Positions 26,591-33,474 of a stretch of DNA of 64,000 bases are shown here, in pieces. This stretch comes from an uncultured Alphaproteobacteria bacterium. Its GTDB lineage: Bacteria; Pseudomonadota; Alphaproteobacteria; Rs-D84. The position numbers and the translations under genes were made by a program. The notes under the pieces were generated by a model. That model was not told the origin of the DNA, did no database searches, and worked only from the letters and a program-made list of their open reading frames with translations. Within the stretch, counting starts at the first letter, position 1; every line of letters starts with the position of its first letter. Location: contig CALXLS010000002.1 of the NCBI GenBank assembly GCA_944389265.1, positions 113,349 to 177,348 on the forward strand, read 5' to 3'.

Positions 26591-29500
26591 ATGAAAGGAA
26601 TAACACTACTTTTTTCTGTAGTCCTTGCGCTATTTAGTTTTCACGGTGCAATTGCGGACGAAGAAGTTGATGCTGCGCGTGCCGCCACACGTCGTAGTTC
26701 GTCTGCCACTGTTGTCTCTTCAAACCGCCAAACAAATCAATCAAATCAAACCCCACAGACAAACACTAGTACGGGGATATCGCGTTCAACTAATACTGCG
26801 GCAACGGGTGTTTCTACACGTGAACGTAGCACAAATACACGTACCAATGTTGTTGTAAGGGATAATGGTACCCGCACTTCTACAGAGACAGAAAATCAAA
26901 CCGTTTCCGCGCGTACCACATCAAACGTACAATCCAGGGCCACAATTTCTCAAAACAGCGTCGTATCTGCGCCTGCACGCACAGCGACGGTTGTACGCAA
27001 TGCATTGACTTCAACATCAAGAACGACAGGTTCCGTACCAGCAAATTCAAACTCTCGTGGCACTACCATTACTGCATCACGAAATGCGACAGTTAGTCCT
27101 ACAATAAGCAGAACCGCAACTACACCAACAGACAGTACCCGCAGGACAACCACTACAACATCCGCGTCAAATCGGATTTCAAGAAGTGCGGTAACCGCGG
27201 AAGAAATCATGAACCGTGATTATACAAAATGTCGCGAGGTTTATTACAGTTGCATGGATGAATTTTGTGCAAATAAAGATAGTCAGTTAAAACGATGCGC
27301 ATGTTCTTCACGTATAAACGAATTCGATGATGTAAAAACGCAGTTAAACGAAGTTGAAGAAAAATTATTAGATTTCAATCAACGTTTACTGACCGTAAAC
27401 ATGGATAAAGAAGATGCCGAGGCATTATTTGAAGCCACCGAAGGTGAACTTGCGTTTCAACAAGAAGACACATCTGATTCAAAGAAATTACTAGATGAAA
27501 TTGCAAAAAAACTGAACACTACATTTGATGATAGTAATTTCAATCAGAACTTATCACCTATTTCATTATCTTTAAATGTAGACGCTGCATTTGACAGTGT
27601 TGATTCTTTACTAGGCGCATCAACCACAACGAAATCTGGTACTGAATTATATAGGGCGGCCTTGCCAGTATGTCGTGAAATGGCATTAGAAGTATGTTCA
27701 CAAGACGAATTAGACATTGTTGAAAGTGGCTATCAAATGGCGATAGAGCAAGATTGCAATACCGTTGCCAAAGCATATGAAACACAACAAGACCAAGCGC
27801 GTGAAAAAATTCTTGAAGGCAGTGCACTTTTAGATATGTCTCGACTGGACATATATCAGAAACGTAATTCTGACGACATATTAACCTGCAAAAAGAAAAT
27901 GTTAGACATGCTAACAGATTCGTCCGTATGCGGTTCCAACCTAGAAAAATGCCTTGATATAAGTGGTAAATACATAGACCCATCAACTGGTGAAGCCATT
28001 TTGACTATGGATTTAGTCAATCTAGGCAACCTGATTACACGTCCAGAGACAAATCAGACATGGACCAGTGCACCAGGTAATGACAAGTTTATATCATACC
28101 TTGATTCTAAAAAGAAATTCTTAGAGCCAGCCATGGAAAACTGCCAGGATATCGCAGATTATGTTTGGGACGAATTTATCGAAGATGCTCTGGCACAAAT
28201 CAAACTAGCCCAGGAAAGCAAGTTAGAAGAAGTACGTCAGAGTTGTACAACTTTAACAACCCAATGTTTATCAGACACAGCGAAATCAATAGAAGATTTT
28301 GATGCGCGTGCTCTTTCTATTTTCGGTGTAGAGGCAGACAAGACAGTTCGTGAAATGTGTTCCGAGGTACAAAATGCTTGTACCGCATTATTAGATTCTT
28401 CTACTGGTGGAGAAATCTGGAATGAAGGTATGACAGAAATTGCAACAGACAAAACATACGAAACGATTATGAAGACATGTCGCGAAGTTGGTCGTGCATG
28501 TATAATACAATCGTGCAAATCTATTTCTGGTAATTTCGGTTTATGTGAAAACATTCAAACATCTGTTAATAGAAAGTCTATTATTAACCGTACAGCATGT
28601 TGGGATGAGGTTGTACAATGCGTTGCAAGTGCAGGTATAGAGTCTATAAATAATATTACCAAAGAATTAAACAAAGACGGAATGCTGGACACAAACGGTC
28701 GTTCTTTCTACTCTGCTTTATATGGTGCTGATTCAATATTAACAAATAAAGAACTATACGGCGAAGGTCTAATAGGTTCTTGTATAGAAACAGCGGAAGG
28801 CGAAGAAGCCAAGAACTGCATATTTGACATATGTGAAACAGAATGCGGGCTAACGAAAGGAACCGATACATATACTAATGCCGATTCTACAGATTGTAAG
28901 ATTTGTCGTCTTGCAGAAAAAGTCTGGGGGAACTGTGAAGCTCACCCAAGTACAATTTTACGTACAGAAAACACTCATAACATGATAAAGATACCAGATG
29001 ATGAAGATACTTTATTATCTTGGTTTGCAAAAAACACAAATACAGAAAATCAAATAGACAGTTGTCGTGATACGTCTTGCGGTCCAGGATTTACAGCCTA
29101 TTGGGACACAACGAAACAAACGACAGTATGTGTATCTTCTGCAAACATATCGGACGACAATCAAATTTGTCCTACAGAAACATATTGGCGATTTTCGGTT
29201 GGTGGTTATTCAAACTGCTGCAAAAGTGCTACAGATACTGCAGGTGCACGTGACACATTCGGAAATTGTTGCTTGCAAGGTACAACCATAAATAACATAA
29301 AAGGAGTAAACTGGAATACAACTAAAGAATATTGGAAAGCAACAGATGCGGGCTCAACAATCGGCAGTACCGGTGCTCCGGCAACAGTAGAAGGTGTTGG
29401 TGGTGAAATTTCAAAAGCCCAGGGTTTGTGTTTACCAGCCAATGCAAAATTCGTTGTAGCAGTTCAGTTAAGTGATTCATATTATGGTTCTGGTTTAGGT

Positions 29501-29800
29501 TATGTGTTCTGTATCGGTAATATAACCGCTTCCGACGCATCTGATGAATTGGGTTATCCAAAAGGTCAAACATTAAATTGTGATGGAAATTATATAATTG
29601 TCAATAAAGGTACAGGCCAATATATAACACCAAAATATAACGATACGAATCAATATACCCCTTATCCGACGAACTACTACCTAGAACAAGATGTCGGTAC
29701 TCAATGTAAACAAACATACCAATCTGGGTGGAAATGGTTATCAGATTCTAATAACGCATGCTCATCGCAAAAACCGGCAAATTGGATAATAACATACTGA
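26591..29800 (+). CDS. large Cys-rich secreted protein of unknown family
   Basis: A 1,069-residue exported protein. A signal peptide (about residues 1-22, ending HGAIA) leads into a 180-residue low-complexity stalk of S, T, N, R and A without cysteine. From residue 210 cysteines recur in spaced clusters, beginning with YTKCREVYYSCMDEFC and CACSS, with intervening helical, acidic, coiled-coil-prone stretches (LNEVEEKLLDFNQRLL). The C-terminal 300 residues are denser in Cys, with CPTETYWRF and NCCK. No enzyme motif is visible. The same block order (acidic helix with NC, then SC...C) is found in the protein at the right end of the window, so the two are paralogues. Probable surface or periplasmic structural protein. 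Confidence 0.75.
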   Translation: MKGITLLFSVVLALFSFHGAIADEEVDAARAATRRSSSATVVSSNRQTNQSNQTPQTNTSTGISRSTNTAATGVSTRERSTNTRTNVVVRDNGTRTSTETENQTVSARTTSNVQSRATISQNSVVSAPARTATVVRNALTSTSRTTGSVPANSNSRGTTITASRNATVSPTISRTATTPTDSTRRTTTTTSASNRISRSAVTAEEIMNRDYTKCREVYYSCMDEFCANKDSQLKRCACSSRINEFDDVKTQLNEVEEKLLDFNQRLLTVNMDKEDAEALFEATEGELAFQQEDTSDSKKLLDEIAKKLNTTFDDSNFNQNLSPISLSLNVDAAFDSVDSLLGASTTTKSGTELYRAALPVCREMALEVCSQDELDIVESGYQMAIEQDCNTVAKAYETQQDQAREKILEGSALLDMSRLDIYQKRNSDDILTCKKKMLDMLTDSSVCGSNLEKCLDISGKYIDPSTGEAILTMDLVNLGNLITRPETNQTWTSAPGNDKFISYLDSKKKFLEPAMENCQDIADYVWDEFIEDALAQIKLAQESKLEEVRQSCTTLTTQCLSDTAKSIEDFDARALSIFGVEADKTVREMCSEVQNACTALLDSSTGGEIWNEGMTEIATDKTYETIMKTCREVGRACIIQSCKSISGNFGLCENIQTSVNRKSIINRTACWDEVVQCVASAGIESINNITKELNKDGMLDTNGRSFYSALYGADSILTNKELYGEGLIGSCIETAEGEEAKNCIFDICETECGLTKGTDTYTNADSTDCKICRLAEKVWGNCEAHPSTILRTENTHNMIKIPDDEDTLLSWFAKNTNTENQIDSCRDTSCGPGFTAYWDTTKQTTVCVSSANISDDNQICPTETYWRFSVGGYSNCCKSATDTAGARDTFGNCCLQGTTINNIKGVNWNTTKEYWKATDAGSTIGSTGAPATVEGVGGEISKAQGLCLPANAKFVVAVQLSDSYYGSGLGYVFCIGNITASDASDELGYPKGQTLNCDGNYIIVNKGTGQYITPKYNDTNQYTPYPTNYYLEQDVGTQCKQTYQSGWKWLSDSNNACSSQKPANWIITY

Positions 29801-29857
29801 TAATAAAGTTAACAGATAGGAGAAAAAGTTAACAAATTGATTTATCTTATTTTTTAT

Positions 29858-29886
29858 TTGACAAATAAAAATTTATTGTCTACCAT
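29858..29886 (+). promoter_or_regulatory. promoter of a short leader transcript
   Basis: TTGACA (29858-29863), 17 bases, TACCAT (29881-29886). It precedes a roughly 230-base region that ends in a strong terminator before the lipoprotein genes. Confidence 0.5.
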
Positions 29887-29892
29887 AATAAT

Positions 29893-30123
29893 GTGAACGA
29901 ACAAAAGCAAGGTCACGTTCTTTATGAATAAGGGGATTTTATGATATGTATCAAATCCTTTTACTGGCTTTATCCAACCGGTATATCCGGTGGGGGGGCT
30001 AGCGGCGTTTCAGGCGTCAATGGGGGGATGGGGATAAAAACATTATCAACAAACTCTCAAAACCAAGACTGTGATTTTGCGACCTATAAAGACAAAAGTC
30101 CGGATTTTTCCGGGCTTTTTTGT
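29893..30123 (+). ncRNA. candidate terminated leader RNA or small RNA
   Basis: The 370-base gap between the large Cys-rich gene and the first lipoprotein gene holds a promoter, a hairpin ACCGG-TATAT-CCGGT (29977-29991), a G-rich stretch with two runs of six or seven G (29991-30030), and a strong terminator. The RNA may be an attenuator for the lipoprotein genes or a free small RNA. No known riboswitch or RNA family was recognised. A small open frame (29941-30165) overlaps it. Confidence 0.4.
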
Positions 30124-30165
30124 TTTTCACAGGAAAAAAATCTTTTTTTACAACCAAAGGAGTAA
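29941..30165 (+). CDS. small open reading frame, possible leader peptide
   Basis: A 74-codon frame with AGGGG seven bases upstream of its ATG. The product has a Gly/Ser-rich middle (GISGGGASGVSGVNGG) and no recognisable domain. The frame crosses the internal terminator hairpin and stops three bases before the ATG of the first lipoprotein, where its last codons (AAG GAG) form the lipoprotein ribosome binding site. This layout would allow translational coupling or attenuation, but could also be chance. Coding is not proven. Confidence 0.3.
   Translation: MICIKSFYWLYPTGISGGGASGVSGVNGGMGIKTLSTNSQNQDCDFATYKDKSPDFSGLFCFSQEKNLFLQPKE
30093..30123 (+). terminator. Rho-independent terminator upstream of lipoprotein genes
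   Basis: Seven-pair stem AGTCCGG / CCGGGCT (one G-T pair) with an ATTTTT loop, followed by TTTTTTG. Placed 45 bases before the lipoprotein start codon. Confidence 0.8.
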
Positions 30166-30168
30166 AAA

Positions 30169-30609
30169 ATGAAACTAAAACAAATTATTCCATATAAACT
30201 AAAAAGATTATTACCCGTACTGGGTTTAGCGGGTGCAAGCCTTGTCACATCATGTGAAAAAGAAGACGATATTATTCCATATAAAGATATAGAAATAGAA
30301 TTTAAACAAACCGCACTGGACGCTGTTTGTTTTAAAAACCAGGACGGAACGATACAAATAAACCCAGTTTTAGAGTATTACGCAGCAGACCCAGAAGTAC
30401 GAACAATATACCTTGTTCCTAGTTATATTTGGAACAACTACCACGCAGAAGATATAACTAGACTACGTAAAGACGTACTAGAACCTGTAATAAATTCATC
30501 TCCAAAATTTCGCGGCAAAGGAAACTTCGCATTTGAATACAACCAAGCATCAAAAGTTCCTGCAGACAGCCTTTGGTTAGTACAACAAGGTTGGACAGTA
30601 CAAAGATAA
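30169..30609 (+). CDS. small lipoprotein with Bacteroidota-like export signal (copy 1)
   Basis: A 146-residue lipoprotein. A basic N-terminus is followed by a hydrophobic stretch and the lipobox LVTSC, with acylated Cys about residue 29. The residues right after it, EKEDD, fit the K-(D/E)-(D/E) surface-export signal described for Bacteroidota lipoproteins. The mature part has a conserved core shared with the next gene: YY.A.PE..TIYL.P...W, then RK..LEP.IN.SPK.RGKGNF and DSLW..QQGWT. No family recognised. AAAGGAG lies upstream of the ATG. Twenty bases separate it from its paralogue; both probably form one transcript that ends at 31121. Confidence 0.78.
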   Translation: MKLKQIIPYKLKRLLPVLGLAGASLVTSCEKEDDIIPYKDIEIEFKQTALDAVCFKNQDGTIQINPVLEYYAADPEVRTIYLVPSYIWNNYHAEDITRLRKDVLEPVINSSPKFRGKGNFAFEYNQASKVPADSLWLVQQGWTVQR

Positions 30610-30628
30610 CAAACAAAAAGGGAAAACC

Positions 30629-31093
30629 ATGAAATTTAATAAAAGCATTCCATACAAGATTAAAAGAATTTTACCTATATTAGGTTTGGCTGGGTTAAGT
30701 ACAATATCTTCATGCAGTAAGGAAGACGATTTAATCAACCTAGATTTACAAGAAGAAATAACTATAAAATTTTCAGATGATGAGTTTAGAACAGTATTAA
30801 TCTTAGACGAGAAACAAAGAACTGTGGGACCAAATGAAGCAATAATGTATTATGTAGCCCAACCAGAGATAAAAACAATATATATTGAACCTATTGGAAA
30901 TTGGTATGGCTATAGATGGAATTTTATACCAAACATACGCAAAACTATACTTGAACCACTAATCAACTATTCACCCAAAATTCGGGGTAAAGGAAATTTC
31001 AATTTTTTTCCAGGTGACGCGTCCAGATGTCCAGAAGATAGTTTATGGATAACACAACAAGGTTGGACAATAAACCAACAACTACAAAGATAA
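30629..31093 (+). CDS. small lipoprotein with Bacteroidota-like export signal (copy 2)
   Basis: A 154-residue paralogue of the preceding gene, in the same order and with the same ends. The lipobox is TISSC followed by SKEDD, again with the acidic signal immediately after the acylated Cys. The core motifs (TIYIEPIGNW, RKTILEPLINYSPKIRGKGNF, PEDSLWITQQGWT) match copy 1 closely, while the region after the signal has diverged. AAAGGG precedes the ATG. The pair looks like a local tandem duplication. Function unknown; surface exposure is inferred from the signal only. Confidence 0.78.
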   Translation: MKFNKSIPYKIKRILPILGLAGLSTISSCSKEDDLINLDLQEEITIKFSDDEFRTVLILDEKQRTVGPNEAIMYYVAQPEIKTIYIEPIGNWYGYRWNFIPNIRKTILEPLINYSPKIRGKGNFNFFPGDASRCPEDSLWITQQGWTINQQLQR

Positions 31094-31121
31094 AAGAACC
31101 GGCAATGCCGGTTCTTTTTTA
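31093..31121 (+). terminator. Rho-independent terminator after the lipoprotein pair
   Basis: Ten-base stem AAGAACCGGC / GCCGGTTCTT with an AAT loop, then a T run; it starts within the stop codon of copy 2. Confidence 0.92.
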
Positions 31122-31205
31122 CTAAATTTTTTTACAATTGACAGTTAATCATCAAAAGTGCAAATATAAAATATATAAGTAATAATTACACTTAGGAGAT
31201 AAAGG

Positions 31206-32360
31206 GTGAGAAAATTTATATTAATAATCATTTCTATATTTTTATTTTCACCATTATCAATTTATGCTGCGACCAATTGTTCAATGTCTGAAGACGGTAA
31301 ATGTTCCAAGGGGTGTTATCTTTCAGGAATAAACTGTAAATTATGTGAGACTGGTGAATATTCAGATACAGAAGGGTTAACTAAATGTAAAAAATGTCAT
31401 AAACCAAATGATGCGGAATTCGACGGGGGAATAATAGGAATTGAATCAGACGCATGTCCATGGACAATAACTTGCGCAGAAAATCAATATTGGGATGGTA
31501 TAAAATGTACTTCTTGTGGGTCTTATTATCATTCTAATGGCGCAACATATAAAGGCAGCGGCCCTAACGGCCCAGAAGCACATCCAGAAGTTTGTGAACC
31601 TAACATATATAAATTAACACTAGAAAAGAACTTACCCAGCCAGCCCAGTGCAAATCCTCTATACGCATGGGTAAAATACGGAGTAGGATTTGCAAATTCA
31701 GAAACTTCATCAACTTGGAATCCAAGTGGTCCAGTTCCTACATTCGATAGCTTATTTGGTATAACCTTTTTTGGTTATAGCACATTACCTGACCCAACTG
31801 ATCCTCAAGGTGAAATTGTTTTCTGGGGTGGTTTTCCTGTAGTTAGTAATCCGACAACATATTTTCATAGTGACACAACTTTATACGCAATGTGGATATA
31901 TGCAAAATATAACGTAGAATTTTATAATTCCGATGAATTAAAAGAACCCGTATTCAGCAGTCAAGAATGCACAATAGGTCTCGAGTGCCTTGCTCCAACA
32001 AACTTTCCGTCAAGTCCTGGATTGATATTTTCACACTGGGTATGCGCTGATGGTTGCTCTGGTCAAATAAAACCTGGTGAACCAATACCAGAACCGACAA
32101 GTGAAGAATATACAAACCAATCTGGCACCGAACAAAAACCGCTAAAACTTTACCCGTATTATACAAAGTGTCCTATTGGTTTTTATTGTACTTCATCGAG
32201 TGAACAGAAACCATGTCCTATGGGAACAACAACTGCAAATACCGGCGCTGTAAAAGAAAGTGATTGCGTTATAAAACGAGGTACCAGTGGGACAAAATTC
32301 TGCGACAAAACAGGTTTCTGTTTCAATTTGCCGGGCAGTGGCGCTATAAAATATGAATAA
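31206..32360 (+). CDS. Cys-rich secreted protein with InlB-like repeat segments
   Basis: A 384-residue exported protein. The start is GTG at 31206 with AGGAG upstream. A signal peptide (ending SIYAA) is followed by a Cys-rich module of the ephrin-receptor-like type (GCYLSGINCKLCETGEYSD), a middle region with two segments like the beta-grasp InlB/Listeria-Bacteroides repeat (TLYAMWIYAKYNVEFYNSD and FSHWVCADGCSG), and a second Cys-rich module near the end (CPIGFYCTSSSEQKPCPMG). Such modules are common in surface adhesins. The last 17 bases overlap the end of pth on the other strand. Ligand unknown. Confidence 0.75.
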   Translation: MRKFILIIISIFLFSPLSIYAATNCSMSEDGKCSKGCYLSGINCKLCETGEYSDTEGLTKCKKCHKPNDAEFDGGIIGIESDACPWTITCAENQYWDGIKCTSCGSYYHSNGATYKGSGPNGPEAHPEVCEPNIYKLTLEKNLPSQPSANPLYAWVKYGVGFANSETSSTWNPSGPVPTFDSLFGITFFGYSTLPDPTDPQGEIVFWGGFPVVSNPTTYFHSDTTLYAMWIYAKYNVEFYNSDELKEPVFSSQECTIGLECLAPTNFPSSPGLIFSHWVCADGCSGQIKPGEPIPEPTSEEYTNQSGTEQKPLKLYPYYTKCPIGFYCTSSSEQKPCPMGTTTANTGAVKESDCVIKRGTSGTKFCDKTGFCFNLPGSGAIKYE

Positions 32361-32874
32361 AATCGATATTTGAAATGATTTTATTTACATCTTTTATTTC
32401 TGCATCTGTAAATTTTCCCAAAACCCAATCTGCAGGATTTATAGGAGAATTAAAATCACGCGGGTGCCCTATTCCTATTCTGATACGATTATAATCTGTT
32501 CCAATAGCAGCATCGATAGATTTTATACCATTATGCCCTGCACTTCCACCGCCAACCTTTTGACGGATGGTTCCTAATTTTAAGTCCATATCATCATGAA
32601 TTACAAAAACGTTTTCTAACGGAATCTTATAAAAATTTACCAAGGCACCGACCGCCAATCCACTATTATTCATAAAAGTTTGCGGTTTTACAAAAATGAC
32701 TTTATGACCATTTACATTCTTAGCATATGTAAGGGCATGTTTTTCTTTTTTCCACAGTGCAGATTCACCTGTTATATAATCAACAGCCATAAAACCAACA
32801 TTATGCCGTGTTTTAGCATACTCTTCCCCCGGATTGCCTAGTCCGACTATTAAAAAAGGTTTATTTTCTTGCAT
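32344..32874 (-). CDS. pth: peptidyl-tRNA hydrolase
   Basis: Recycles peptidyl-tRNA released from stalled ribosomes. The 176-residue protein carries the N-terminal signature LIVGLGNPGEEYAKTRHNVG with the catalytic His, the Asn-bearing FMNNSG, the Asp in VFVIHDDMDL, and GGGSAGHNGIKSI. It is slightly shorter than the usual 185-195 residues and ends in SNIDFIHIL, lacking the last helix turn. Convergent with the preceding gene with a 17-base overlap, and divergent from the next, with only 45 bases between start codons, so the two starts may share a regulatory gap. Confidence 0.96.
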   Translation of the reverse strand: MQENKPFLIVGLGNPGEEYAKTRHNVGFMAVDYITGESALWKKEKHALTYAKNVNGHKVIFVKPQTFMNNSGLAVGALVNFYKIPLENVFVIHDDMDLKLGTIRQKVGGGSAGHNGIKSIDAAIGTDYNRIRIGIGHPRDFNSPINPADWVLGKFTDAEIKDVNKIISNIDFIHIL

Positions 32875-32919
32875 AGATACCTCTGCTTTTTTTATTATAA
32901 TATAACAAAAGGAGAAAAT

Positions 32920-33456
32920 ATGAAATTAAAATATATAAGTATTCTTAGTCTTATATCCGCAATTTTCATAACACAAAATGCAAAAGCAAATCTTTTAATT
33001 GACCCATATGTAGGTATTGCTTTTGGTACCGGGGGCCAAACCATTTTCACAGACGAAGAAGACAAATCTAAATCCGTACAATCTTATATCGCAGTTGTTG
33101 GTATAGATATTCCGATATTACGTTTTGAATTAGAATATGATTATATAACGAATGACAAATCAAAAATAAATTTAGGAATGGCGAATGTATACGCAAAATT
33201 ACCAACCGCGATACTAAAACCATATATTGGTGCGGGGATAGGAAGCACATTTGATAGTGATATGTATGATATAGAAATAGAATCTACAACTGCATATCAA
33301 GGTATGCTGGGGGTTACACTGGACATTCCTGTATTACCCATTGATTTAGATGCAGAAGCACGTGTTCTGTACGCGCCTAAAATATACACAATAAACGACA
33401 TAACATCTGACTTATTGCAATATGATTTAAGAATAAAAGCACGTTATGTTTTTTAA
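32920..33456 (+). CDS. predicted small outer-membrane beta-barrel protein
   Basis: A 178-residue exported protein. The ATG at 32920 follows AAAAGGAG; the ORF can be extended to 32869 but without signal. The signal peptide ends NAKA. The mature chain looks like an eight-stranded OmpA-type or OMP_b-brl barrel: LIDPYVGIAFGTG, LRFELEYDYIT, PYIGAGIGSTF and LDLRIKARYVF-like final strand (YDLRIKARYVF) with terminal Phe for insertion by the BAM machinery. No peptidoglycan-binding domain follows. It lies 18 bases before polA, an odd but possibly cotranscribed neighbour. Confidence 0.72.
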   Translation: MKLKYISILSLISAIFITQNAKANLLIDPYVGIAFGTGGQTIFTDEEDKSKSVQSYIAVVGIDIPILRFELEYDYITNDKSKINLGMANVYAKLPTAILKPYIGAGIGSTFDSDMYDIEIESTTAYQGMLGVTLDIPVLPIDLDAEARVLYAPKIYTINDITSDLLQYDLRIKARYVF

Positions 33457-33474
33457 ATTAAACAAGGGACAAAA

